A program made the translations under genes and the position numbers. A stretch of DNA of 64,000 nucleotides, taken from NCBI RefSeq assembly GCF_040719375.1, contig NZ_JBFDTP010000001.1:682001-746000 (forward strand), given 5' to 3'. This DNA comes from Clostridium sp. AN503. GTDB lineage: Bacteria > Bacillota > Clostridia > Lachnospirales > Lachnospiraceae. A model generated the notes under the pieces. The model was given only the letters and a program-made list of their open reading frames with translations. It was not told the origin of the DNA and made no database searches. The stretch's first letter is position 1. The number at the start of each line of letters is the position of its first letter. Below are positions 25,608 to 33,606 of the stretch, piece by piece.

Positions 25608-25636
25608 ATCATAACATACGGTGCACCGTATGTCAA
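25608..25636 (-). promoter_or_regulatory. Strong promoter with a 20-bp palindromic operator
   Basis: On the minus strand TTGACA (25636-25631), a 17-bp spacer and TATGAT (25613-25608) precede the 39-residue gene. The perfect palindrome ACATACGGTGCACCGTATGT (25614-25633) fills the spacer and overlaps the -35 box. The arrangement is the same as in the hicAB promoter, so a dimeric repressor is very likely to control this transcript. Confidence 0.88.
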
Positions 25637-25718
25637 TGTTTTTCTTTTTACTTTTTTAATCCTACAAAAGAAAAGCACCCATCTTACGACAGGCACCTTT
25701 CCAGAGGAGAGTATTTTT

Positions 25719-25916
25719 TCATATAGAGCGACCGCATCCGGAATCGAACCGGAACCCAGGGTACTGTCCTGTCCATCTGCCATTGATGGTATGCTCCACA
25801 TAATCGCCAGACAAGCTGTGACCCCCGGCTGTCGCATATTCAAACTGGGGAAGATGCAGTCCATACGCCGCCGCAACGTACCAACTGCATGAGGGTTTCC
25901 AGCTCCTACGAGCCAT
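25719..25916 (-). other. Unassigned open frame or structured RNA region
   Basis: A 65-codon frame (MARRSWKPSCSWYVAAAYGL...) is open here but has no ribosome site. Its last part contains TCCGG TTCGATT CCGGA (near 25750-25734), a perfect tRNA T-arm shape, followed by TGCGGTCGC. A complementary stretch GCGACAGC lies about 100 bases 5'. No normal tRNA cloverleaf could be drawn. The 25917-26086 stretch, between this and the next gene, holds nothing else I recognise. Confidence 0.3.
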
Positions 25917-26086
25917 TTTGGTATGGCAGTAACATCAGCACACAGGCTGTTGTCCCCTGAAGTAGACTGCCTCTTTCCGGCGCTTTATTCACATCCGTTA
26001 AAATGGAGTTTTCTGTGCTTCCAGTAATTTCCCACCTTTGCACAATATAAGAATACCATATTGACTTGTCCCGTGAGTCCCAATCT

Positions 26087-26500
26087 TTAAGAAATTTTTC
26101 TTTGGCTCAACAGCCAATAGAATTTTCTTCTTCGGCTGTAATATGTATTGCGACTACATGGAATCCCCATAATCATCTCTAAATAACGCCATGTAACATT
26201 GTCATCCGTCACCGCTTTTAGAAGATACTGGTAGATGTCCGGATCCGCATCAATCGCCGCCTGCTCAATCAGCTTGCAGTTCTGCTCCAACTGTGCCCGT
26301 CTCATCGCTAGGTTCTGTGTGGCATCTCCATTACTGTGATATACCGGCATATCTGTAATCTCCATTGCGCCTACGGTATCTGTCTTGTATTTCAATTCAT
26401 CCTTCCACTCATTGTACTGGAGACACCAGTAATATAGCTCTTTAAACCGGTTCTTGCTGATTCCATATTTACTATGATTCAATGGCCTTACGTTTCCCAT
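26087..26500 (-). CDS. Probable late transcription activator (ArpU/RinA-like position), 137 aa
   Basis: The start is MGNVRPLNHSKYGISKNRFK after GGGAGGTGGTGCCG. The protein is helical, with 'RFKELYYWCLQYNEWKDELK' and a C-terminal part 'MEMIMGIPCSRNTYYSRRRK' type that could be a helix-turn-helix with a basic recognition helix. In Firmicutes phages an ArpU/RinA-type activator usually stands at the end of the early region just before the terminase genes, which is this place. The family match is from pattern and position only. Confidence 0.65.
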   Translation of the reverse strand: MGNVRPLNHSKYGISKNRFKELYYWCLQYNEWKDELKYKTDTVGAMEITDMPVYHSNGDATQNLAMRRAQLEQNCKLIEQAAIDADPDIYQYLLKAVTDDNVTWRYLEMIMGIPCSRNTYYSRRRKFYWLLSQRKIS

Positions 26501-26651
26501 CGGCACCACCTCCCGTCCTCCTCTGCCAATATGCCCCGACCGCATACAAGAAGCCTCCGCACTCACAGGTGCGCTGCCTGCTGTCCGCCGAATACTTACG
26601 GCCGCACACCCTGCATTCCTTTCTGACATCAAACAGATTCACCTTCTCCAT
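26472..26651 (-). CDS. Small zinc-finger-like protein, 59 aa
   Basis: ATG at 26651 follows AAAGGAGTAAGG. The product contains CRVCGRKYSADSRQRTCECG, a compact CxxC...CxC arrangement that probably binds one zinc ion. It overlaps its neighbours on both sides by 20-30 bases in different frames, a dense early-gene packing. Function unknown. Confidence 0.65.
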   Translation of the reverse strand: MEKVNLFDVRKECRVCGRKYSADSRQRTCECGGFLYAVGAYWQRRTGGGADGKRKAIES

Positions 26652-26838
26652 CCTTACTCCTTTCTCCCGGCGGCCTCCGCAACTCCGGTACCGCACACAA
26701 CGCGGTGAAGCAATACGCCGGCATCCTCGCGCTCCACGTCTTCGGCTTGGGCCCGGTCGGCATCTTCTCGTAGCCGGTCTGCCTGGCGCGCTCTTGGGCG
26801 GCGTGGGCTTCCCGGCGTTCTTTTGTTGTCTGTTTCAT
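26629..26838 (-). CDS. Small basic hypothetical protein, 69 aa
   Basis: ATG at 26838 follows AAGAAGGAGAATT. The N-terminal half is a charged helix (MKQTTKERREAHAAQERARQ), and the second half is proline- and arginine-rich with two cysteines. No family recognised. The ribosome site and the overlap with the next gene (26472-26651) support translation. Confidence 0.5.
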   Translation of the reverse strand: MKQTTKERREAHAAQERARQTGYEKMPTGPKPKTWSARMPAYCFTALCAVPELRRPPGERSKDGEGESV

Positions 26839-26874
26839 AATTCTCCTTCTTTATGAAAATTTCAGTTTAGAGGA

Positions 26875-27432
26875 TTAAAGATACGCTGCATCCGGTGCAA
26901 CCACGCCGTATTTTCCAATCACAAACGACTGATGATATTCCAGCTCCCGGATAACCGCCGTGATAGTTTCAAATGCCGCAACCAATTCCTGATAACGGAA
27001 TATAAAACCGATTACCTCTGTGTATAAAAACATCTGCTGTTTTTTCGTCAGCCGCTCCAACGCCTTTATCCGCTTGTTCTTTTCTTCCCAGATGTCGCTT
27101 CCATAGATGTTTTCACCTTCCAGCAACTCTATCATATCCGTATCCGATAACATGCAGGCCGCTGTATTCCACCAGGCAACCTCCGTATAAGTACATTCAT
27201 CATCTTCGCAAAACTGCTGCTGTTCTTTCCAGGGCATTTGATAGCTTAACTTTTGCCTAATGTCCCGCATCTCACCCATCATATCGGCTGCAAGTTCACC
27301 CATTTCATTAATTTGGTCACTGTAATGATCCCAATACTGGCTGTATCTTTCGTTGCCGTCATAATAATAATCTATAATTTTCTGCAAACCATCATCTACG
27401 GACCACAGGTCCAGCTTTTTAAACAGTCCCAT
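26875..27432 (-). CDS. Hypothetical phage protein, 185 aa
   Basis: The protein is helical and aromatic-rich: 'DDGLQKIIDYYYDGNERYSQ', 'NEMGELAADMMGEMRDIRQK', then 'ERLTKKQQMFLYTEVIGFIF'. No catalytic motif is visible. AGGAGAGAC precedes the ATG. It lies in the early accessory block between the small regulators and the radical SAM gene. I do not recognise the family. Confidence 0.7.
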   Translation of the reverse strand: MGLFKKLDLWSVDDGLQKIIDYYYDGNERYSQYWDHYSDQINEMGELAADMMGEMRDIRQKLSYQMPWKEQQQFCEDDECTYTEVAWWNTAACMLSDTDMIELLEGENIYGSDIWEEKNKRIKALERLTKKQQMFLYTEVIGFIFRYQELVAAFETITAVIRELEYHQSFVIGKYGVVAPDAAYL

Positions 27433-27472
27433 TGTCTCTCCTTTCTTCAGAATCCCGGAAAATGTTAATTTG

Positions 27473-28156
27473 TTAAGCTACATAATCCTCAAAAAATTTG
27501 CATGACCGCCATATAATCCGGTTATTTACCCAACGCTGCATATCCCGGTAGATCGGCGCTGCGTGCTCCTTGTCGTATACCATCACATAAGGATCAAACT
27601 TAAGATCCCGCAAAGTATATATCCTATGTAAGTCCTGCTCTATCGTGCTGTCAAAATTGGTCAACACATACACTACTTTTCCAGCTTCAGACTTTCGACT
27701 ATAACACTCAGAAAATCTCTTAAAATCCTCTGTAAGATCCTGATCGGGCTGATCCCAGGCCATATGCACTCGCTTAATTCGCATCCGGTTCAACATCTCG
27801 ATCCGCTCCGGCGTCGCCAGTCTCACATCAATTCCTTGCGTAAAATCTATGACCGCCCTCGATTCTACAAGTTGCCCCAGCAAATCCTCCCAGTCCCGGC
27901 AGGCAAATATATTAGAATTGCATAACTTAATCTTCCCCTGTCCGTTCCAAAACTCCCGAAGATTGGCAACCTTGATGCTACACCGTCCCTCTTTCGCTGC
28001 TACATGGCAAAAACTACATCCGCGCGGACATCCTCTGGTTAAAAAACCAAAAGCAGTATCCTTAGTCAAATCAGGGTATTTATACCCCCGATGGTGCAGT
28101 CCTTTTTCTTCCTTCTCCAATGCAGACAGGCTCCTCCTGTTAGTCCGCATTCCCAT
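27473..28156 (-). pseudogene. Radical SAM phage protein, N-terminally truncated
   Basis: The 227-residue frame carries the radical SAM cluster motif CPRGCSFC (CxxxCxxC), then 'IDFTQGIDVRLATPERIEML' and 'YVLTNFDSTIEQDLHRIYTL', ending 'WVNNRIIWRSCKFFEDYV'. Full phage relatives that I recall are about 300 residues and start with a small Rossmann-like domain (MKI.LIDVDGH type), which is missing here. The first 20 codons overlap the end of 28066-28386, and no ribosome site precedes the ATG. A deletion probably fused two genes. The catalytic half looks intact, so residual function from an internal start cannot be excluded. Confidence 0.65.
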
Positions 28157-28386
28157 CCATCGTACAGATCTGTTTCCCTTGAATATTGGCAGGTTTCCGG
28201 ATCGTATTTCTTTCTTAATCTAATCAGGCAGTGACCGCTTTTTTCGAATGTACATCCACGACATGTCCCCGTCCATAAGTGCTGTGTACAATACCGGATA
28301 ATGAATTCATATGCCTGTTCTGCTATCCAGTCAGTAACCTGTTTCCGGATTCCCATCACTCTTTTGATCCATCTATCTTTTTTCAT
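28066..28386 (-). CDS. Cysteine-rich hypothetical protein, 106 aa
   Basis: The protein starts MKKDRWIKRVMGIRKQVTDW and contains at least eight cysteines: a 'CTQHLWTGTCRGCTFEKSGHC' type cluster and later pairs, suggesting one or two metal sites. Its last 91 bases overlap the radical SAM frame, and the C-terminus (DCTIGGINTLI) may have been altered by the same event that truncated that gene. No family recognised. Confidence 0.55.
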   Translation of the reverse strand: MKKDRWIKRVMGIRKQVTDWIAEQAYEFIIRYCTQHLWTGTCRGCTFEKSGHCLIRLRKKYDPETCQYSRETDLYDGWECGLTGGACLHWRRKKKDCTIGGINTLI

Positions 28387-28431
28387 ATCTTGCCTTCTTT
28401 CTCAAACGGCTACATTTTGTCACCGTTTCAA

Positions 28432-28803
28432 TTATTTTAACCAAATGATTCCGTTTAAATTTGCGTCCTGCTTCCGCTTCGCACTCTCCTGCTCCGGCAT
28501 ATTCCCGACTTTTTCCTCGTCCAGATAATTTTTTCCGAAGATCCGGATAAAATCGTCCCGGCTATGGGTCCTCTCAAATGCCTGCTGCCCGGTCCAATGC
28601 AGGTGATCCATCTTTTCACGGTTTCCATGGACTCCTTCACGGTTGTCCCGATGGCACCGGCAGCAGAGATGCACTTTTAATCCGTATTTCTCCGATAGCT
28701 TCCGGTTCGGGTTCCCGCCGAATATGTGATGCTCCTCCAACTGGCCGCACCGACCGCAGAGGAAGCACTCCTCTGCTGGTGTCGGCTCCATGATGCTTTT
28801 CAT
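28432..28803 (-). CDS. HNH-like zinc-binding protein, 123 aa
   Basis: The start overlaps the previous stop (TAATG). Motifs are 'CFLCGRCGQLEEHHIFGGN', 'NRKLSEKYGLKVHLCCRCHR' and 'GVHGNREKMDHLHW', together giving two CxxC pairs and a paired HH as in HNH / beta-beta-alpha-metal nucleases. Relatives occur near phage recombination genes. The C-terminal helix ends before 'NGIIWLK'. Nuclease activity is likely by family, not proven. Confidence 0.78.
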   Translation of the reverse strand: MKSIMEPTPAEECFLCGRCGQLEEHHIFGGNPNRKLSEKYGLKVHLCCRCHRDNREGVHGNREKMDHLHWTGQQAFERTHSRDDFIRIFGKNYLDEEKVGNMPEQESAKRKQDANLNGIIWLK

Positions 28804-30212
28804 TATTTTGACGCTTCTCTTAACGCTCTTATGGCATTCAGCAGGTTTTCTGCTGTGGTCTCCATCTCCTCAAGCACCTTCGGTTCGATTGGCCACTCCC
28901 CAATCTCGAAGGTGTTTGACAGTCGCTCTGACCATTCCGCTGCCTCTTTCCATCTGCGGTGTTCCTCATTTTCTGTTACCTCGGATCCATCATGGCATTT
29001 GATATAGCTCTCCGGCAGGGTGTCCGGGTAGCTCTCAATTCCCTGCTGCACCGGCTCCCCCTTAGTATCTACTTGGCTTTCCTGTGCTTCACTGGCTTCC
29101 GGAATCTCCGTTTCAAAATCTATATCCTGCTCTTCGGTATCAGTTTCTGTTTCTTCCGGTTCCGGATCTTCTTTCTCCTCTATTTTAGCCGGTTCTATAG
29201 TGCTTTCCTGTGCCTCGGTCTCCTCAATAACTTCTCCGCTCTCCTGATCTGCTCCTGTCTCCGGCTCCTGCGGTTCCGTTTCCTCGTCCCTCTGTTCCGC
29301 TCTACCTGCTGCCGTTCCGTCCTCGCTACGCGGTTCCGTCCTGGCTTCCGGTTTCTCTTCTGCCTCCTTCACAGGTTCAGCCTTTTTCTCTTGCGCCGGC
29401 GCAAATTCCTTTTTATCCTCCGGATATGGTTCTCCGTATACAGCTTCCCATGATGTCCTCGTTTTGGGTGTCGGGCATAGCCCACAAAGAACACGGAGCG
29501 CCGCCTCCCATGTGTATGCTTCTGTCTGGTTTTCTCTTACGTTCAAAAGTTCCAGATCCTGATCCCGCCCCTTTATCGACAGCATGAATTTTCCCACGCC
29601 CCGGACCCTGGCAAATTTCACGCATACGCCGTTTGGCGCAAGGATCTGTACTGCTGCTTCACGATCGACAGTTTCCTCAGTCATAGCCTTATGCATCCCC
29701 GGATATTCCCGACTGTTTTCCCGGTAATACTGGTGCAGCATCCTGGCAAGGTTTGATTCCAGATCCGCCTGCTGCCCGTCCTGTCCCTCGATCAGCACTT
29801 CCAGATCCGTCACTTTGCTTTCATCCCGGATCTCTTTCTTTACCTCCCGGATCACTTCCCTTGTGGTCCCCGGAGGGAGCGCATCGATAACGGCATCTGA
29901 CATTGTGATCATCTCGGCCAGGAGCGAAGCCCCGTATCCGCTGTACTTCTCGTCAAGCCTGTCAGAATAGCCATCTTCCGAGAATCGGTCATTGACATCG
30001 ATCATGCGGGACACTGCATCATCCCGGATCTTGTACTCATTCCAGGCAAATTCTGCTATGGATTTATAACCGCTCGCCCTTAATATGTCCGTATCCCGCG
30101 CCACCTTGAGAAGATACCCCATCCTTATGTATCCTTCTGTCTGGTTCCTGTACTCCCGGTCAAACGCCTGTTTAAAATCCGCATACTGTGTATATTCCTT
30201 CATCTCCTGCAT
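28803..30212 (-). CDS. Large acidic phage protein with disordered middle, 469 aa
   Basis: The N-terminal 170 residues are structured ('GYLLKVARDTDILRASGYKS', 'SIAEFAWNEYKIRDDAVSRM', then 'LAEMITMSDAVIDALPPGTT'), a pattern seen in phage DUF3102/ParB-like replication-region proteins. Residues about 265-385 are a low-complexity Glu/Pro/Thr-rich stretch (EETEPQEPETGADQ), and the end is helical again. GGAGGTTGGATAA precedes the ATG. It probably binds DNA or proteins during replication, but the role is unknown. Confidence 0.7.
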   Translation of the reverse strand: MQEMKEYTQYADFKQAFDREYRNQTEGYIRMGYLLKVARDTDILRASGYKSIAEFAWNEYKIRDDAVSRMIDVNDRFSEDGYSDRLDEKYSGYGASLLAEMITMSDAVIDALPPGTTREVIREVKKEIRDESKVTDLEVLIEGQDGQQADLESNLARMLHQYYRENSREYPGMHKAMTEETVDREAAVQILAPNGVCVKFARVRGVGKFMLSIKGRDQDLELLNVRENQTEAYTWEAALRVLCGLCPTPKTRTSWEAVYGEPYPEDKKEFAPAQEKKAEPVKEAEEKPEARTEPRSEDGTAAGRAEQRDEETEPQEPETGADQESGEVIEETEAQESTIEPAKIEEKEDPEPEETETDTEEQDIDFETEIPEASEAQESQVDTKGEPVQQGIESYPDTLPESYIKCHDGSEVTENEEHRRWKEAAEWSERLSNTFEIGEWPIEPKVLEEMETTAENLLNAIRALREASK

Positions 30213-32252
30213 TTATCCAACCTCCATCAAGTCGGCTTCCAGCACACCGGCAAACCGCTCATTTTCTACTTTCAGTTCCTGCATCTCCATGATCCTGACT
30301 GCCCTGCTGCGGGCGGCAAGCTCCTGATCTTCCTGTTTTAACCGGGCCTTCAGTTCCTGATGCCACTCAGTTATAAACTTCTTTACTTCATCCAGATCCG
30401 GCTGGCGGTTATATTCTGACCGTTTCTGCCGGACTGTCCCTCCCGGCTCTACCTCTAATGTATACCATGCATGCAACGGCCTTGACTTCCTGCGCAGGAA
30501 CATGATATATGTCTCCTGCTTGCTGATCCGCTCAAAATACCGCTCGCTGGACGCAGCGCAATGGTGGAGCTGCCGCCCATCCCGCATGATCTCCTCTATC
30601 CTTGTCGGGACCACAAGCAGATATTTCTCATTTTCATATTCATACCGTGTTTTGATTCTCTCAAGGATCTTCTCCACATCCGGATACTTCGCTCTCATTT
30701 TGTTTGCTTCTGCATCCTCATTCATGCAACTAATCTGCTCTACCAGTTCATCATGCCGTAGAATCAGTTCTTTTGCCCGGTATATGATCTCGTCATTTAC
30801 ATCCAGTTCCAGTCTGACTGCCATTGACAGATAATCCTTCCAGTATTCCAGCAGGCTTCCCGGAGTTTTCTTTGATACCTTCGCCTGTCGGGCCAGATAG
30901 TTAGCCACCTGAACCGGTGACATTCTGTCAACGATAAATTTGATATCCTCCGGCATAATCCTGCTTTCATCAAGAAATTGTATCGTATCCTCCGGCAGCT
31001 TTTTCCCGGTCTTCTGCTCATATTTGAGCCATTCAAGATACCTGGATCCTCCATCATTCTGCCTTAGCCGGTGGAATCGCTGCATATCGATCCCCAGCAC
31101 CTCCGCCGCATTATGTCCGGATTCATCGATCCAGTCTGCATTGTATCGGTATGACCATACTGACAGTTCATTCGATGCATCTTCCGTCAGTCTCCTTAAC
31201 CCTGCCTTTGCAAAATATTCCATGTATCCGCAGTGATTATGGTTGATCATAACCTTATTGTATTGCAGCTTCCACCCGAGATCTGCAAAGGTCTCAAGAC
31301 GCAATTTTTCATACAGGGTGTCTTTAAGCGCTTCTTTCACCCCGTCCGGATAACAGTATTCTGACTGGCAGCGCTTATTTTCCCTGTTACTGTCCCACCA
31401 ATCCTGTTCAAATTCATCGGCCTGGTTATACTGCCCGTAATACCAGTCCACATATGGCACTGTATTTCCAGTCATTTGATCCGAAATTGTGTTTTTTCCG
31501 AGGATATATCTTATATTTTCATAAGCCTCTGTTTTCCCTTCTGCTCCCTCCCAGATCCTTTCTGCTGTAAAATGCCGCGCCACGCTCCATCTTGGATCTG
31601 TTGTCTGCTGAAATATCAGGACATTTTCCCGTCTTTTTATACTATTGCTCCGGTTCTTTACCATCACGATCTTTCCGGTCCTGTTGCACTTCACTTCCTG
31701 ATTGTTCTTATATGGTTTCTTTGATGTATGCCTCTTTCCACATGCTGTACATTTCCATGTGTCAGGCGATTCCCGGAACATATACTCCCGGCCTTCAAAA
31801 ATGGTATCATTCAGCCAGTTGTAAAACCCATCCGGAAGCACTGGTACCGTATCCATCAATGTGTTTATCCTGTCTCTTTTTCTTGTCATCGCCCGATCCC
31901 TCTTTTCGGAGTTATAATTCTCCTCCATATAATCGATTCCGCCATTTCTATATCCCCGCATAGAACCTGTGAAGCTCTTTATGATCTCTCCACTTCCCTG
32001 GCTCCATGTTACGTCTAAGCTGTAGTACCACGGATTACCGTATGCTACATTAAGCCGCTTCTTCTGCCATTTCTGCTCTCTTTCGGAAAAGAAATCATAA
32101 CGTCCGTTTTTCTGCATACAATAGCGTCCAATGTATTTCCGGCTTTCAAAACAGTCCAAAACCAGTGTCTTATCCACCATGTATGCCCTTGCCCACTTCC
32201 CCGTGTCCTCCGCCTCTCCGTGCGGCATGGCAGCTATCATTTTTTTGTCCAT
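30213..32252 (-). CDS. PcfJ-like protein
   Basis: The 679-residue protein has a zinc-ribbon-like pair (CTACGKRH...CNRTGK) near residue 170 and a C-terminal PcfJ domain with 'EEIMRDGRQLHHCAASSERY', 'YIMFLRRKSRPLHAWYTLEV' and 'QKRSEYNRQPD'. PcfJ-like proteins occur on conjugative plasmids and prophages; their biochemical activity is not established. The gene is preceded by TAGGAGGAAGCC and forms a block with the DUF7666-like and AcrIIA9-like genes upstream. Confidence 0.87.
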   Translation of the reverse strand: MDKKMIAAMPHGEAEDTGKWARAYMVDKTLVLDCFESRKYIGRYCMQKNGRYDFFSEREQKWQKKRLNVAYGNPWYYSLDVTWSQGSGEIIKSFTGSMRGYRNGGIDYMEENYNSEKRDRAMTRKRDRINTLMDTVPVLPDGFYNWLNDTIFEGREYMFRESPDTWKCTACGKRHTSKKPYKNNQEVKCNRTGKIVMVKNRSNSIKRRENVLIFQQTTDPRWSVARHFTAERIWEGAEGKTEAYENIRYILGKNTISDQMTGNTVPYVDWYYGQYNQADEFEQDWWDSNRENKRCQSEYCYPDGVKEALKDTLYEKLRLETFADLGWKLQYNKVMINHNHCGYMEYFAKAGLRRLTEDASNELSVWSYRYNADWIDESGHNAAEVLGIDMQRFHRLRQNDGGSRYLEWLKYEQKTGKKLPEDTIQFLDESRIMPEDIKFIVDRMSPVQVANYLARQAKVSKKTPGSLLEYWKDYLSMAVRLELDVNDEIIYRAKELILRHDELVEQISCMNEDAEANKMRAKYPDVEKILERIKTRYEYENEKYLLVVPTRIEEIMRDGRQLHHCAASSERYFERISKQETYIMFLRRKSRPLHAWYTLEVEPGGTVRQKRSEYNRQPDLDEVKKFITEWHQELKARLKQEDQELAARSRAVRIMEMQELKVENERFAGVLEADLMEVG

Positions 32253-32261
32253 GGCTTCCTC

Positions 32262-32810
32262 CTATATTCCATACCACCTGTCCGGTTTGTATTTTTTCCC
32301 ATCTATTCGCTGTATGGATATGCTTATCAGCTCACCCTGCCTTATCTTGACTAAAGCTATAACGCTTCCTACCGGGCCGGTCGCCCGCGGCGCTTCTCCG
32401 TATACGATTACTCCCCCGTTTTCCCTCGCCTTTCCCATATCTCTTGCAACCTGGATCTTTGTTGTGTTTACCGCTTTTATCCGGCGCTCCGGATGGTTGC
32501 ATATATATTCCACGGCTGCTGCTATAAAATCATAGATATCCAGACGCTTCATCAGTTTGATTCTAGTGCAGGATATCTTACTGTCTGCTCCATCTTCATC
32601 GATATCCCCACCCGCTTCGACCAGATAGTATGCCGATTCGTCCCAGTTCCCGTAGTAGGTCAGGCAGTCCAGCGGGTTTTCGGCGCAATGATATCCATTC
32701 GACATACAATTTGCCTTCGCCTCCTCATGCCATTCGTTTTCCCGATACTGGTATCTTCCTTTTCCCAGTGTGCAGGTCAGGTCCTTATGAAATCCTTTGT
32801 ATGCCAGCAT
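32262..32810 (-). CDS. DUF7666-like protein, 182 aa
   Basis: The protein opens 'MLAYKGFHKDLTCTLGKGRY' and has 'ANCMSNGYHCAENPLDCLTY', the cysteine-containing core I associate with DUF7666, then 'DGADSKISCTRIKLMKRLDI'. Members are often encoded next to PcfJ-like proteins. A C-terminal extension ('AVNTTKIQVARDMGKARENG') follows. Function unknown; the neighbourhood suggests a shared role with PcfJ. Confidence 0.7.
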   Translation of the reverse strand: MLAYKGFHKDLTCTLGKGRYQYRENEWHEEAKANCMSNGYHCAENPLDCLTYYGNWDESAYYLVEAGGDIDEDGADSKISCTRIKLMKRLDIYDFIAAAVEYICNHPERRIKAVNTTKIQVARDMGKARENGGVIVYGEAPRATGPVGSVIALVKIRQGELISISIQRIDGKKYKPDRWYGI

Positions 32811-32812
32811 CG

Positions 32813-33328
32813 TTACCCCTCCCCATCCAGCACATATAATGCCATCAGTTTCTTTTTCAGGGATTTCGGGTCTAAATAATAGGCCCTTATGATTTTTCTA
32901 AGCTCTTCGTCCGTCCCACATGATACGGCTTCCCGCTGGCCGGATGCGTGTTTTTTTGCCTCCGCCCCCATGGCATTGTAAATTTCAAGCACGTTCTTAT
33001 CCTTATTCACGACGGCTGCTACCAGCTCCGGATCCGTGCACATGGTCAAAAGCATGGTGATAATGATATGGCAGGCCATCTGCTCTGCAACATACTTACT
33101 TTTGTTCACGTACAGCGTCCTCTGGATCCCCAGCCATCCGACCGCGGCCTGATATACCGTTGCCAGCTCCGGCACCATTCCATCTGCATAATCCTGCGCA
33201 TCTTCCACATCCAGTCCATTTTCCTGCGCCAGCGCAATTATGGACTCCGTGTCTCCTTCTGCCAGCAGTCCTGCTGCCGCGGCATTCAGTTCCTCAACTG
33301 TATTTAATTTCCCGAATTTATCAAACAT
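32813..33328 (-). CDS. AcrIIA9-like protein (candidate Cas9 inhibitor)
   Basis: The 171-residue protein begins 'MFDKFGKLNTVEELNAAAAG', 'LLAEGDTESIIALAQENGLD' and 'DYADGMVPELAT', the N-terminal pattern I associate with the AcrIIA9 family of type II-A Cas9 inhibitors. The rest is helical, and longer than the founding member as I recall it (about 140). AGAGGAGAAGAAG precedes the ATG. It is encoded with PcfJ-like and DUF7666-like proteins, as in other Clostridia elements. The inhibitory activity is inference from family resemblance read by eye. Confidence 0.65.
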   Translation of the reverse strand: MFDKFGKLNTVEELNAAAAGLLAEGDTESIIALAQENGLDVEDAQDYADGMVPELATVYQAAVGWLGIQRTLYVNKSKYVAEQMACHIIITMLLTMCTDPELVAAVVNKDKNVLEIYNAMGAEAKKHASGQREAVSCGTDEELRKIIRAYYLDPKSLKKKLMALYVLDGEG

Positions 33329-33605
33329 CTTCTTCTCCTCTCGCTTCCTTTACCTGCCGAAGCAGCAGGTCCACATAGGTGATCGTCTGTCCCGGCAGCT
33401 TCTCAGGCTGTCCTTTTTCCTTCACAGCTACCAGATATGGATAAATACCGCATACTTCAACCACTTTAACCTTTGGTCTCATCAAGCGCTCTCCCAGCTT
33501 GTCAAAATAGATCTTTTCTTCCAGCACTTTTCCGATATACATTTCATTCCTGATCTGTGCGATATCCTCCACCCGGATCATACCGATTGGCTTTTTACTT
33601 CCCAT
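33321..33605 (-). CDS. Hypothetical phage protein, 94 aa
   Basis: The start was moved to MGSKKPIGMIRVEDIAQIRN, which follows GAGAGGATAAT. The protein has a 'GERLMRPKVKVVEVCGIYPY' strand region and a short C-terminal helix. It overlaps the AcrIIA9-like start by 8 bases. No family recognised. Confidence 0.6.
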   Translation of the reverse strand: MGSKKPIGMIRVEDIAQIRNEMYIGKVLEEKIYFDKLGERLMRPKVKVVEVCGIYPYLVAVKEKGQPEKLPGQTITYVDLLLRQVKEARGEEDV

Positions 33606-33606
33606 A

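Noticed and set aside
25730..25810. tRNA gene on the minus strand around the T-arm-like hairpin
   Set aside because: A T-arm shape is present, but no acceptor pairing at tRNA distance, no anticodon loop with a T at position 33 and no normal D-arm could be drawn.
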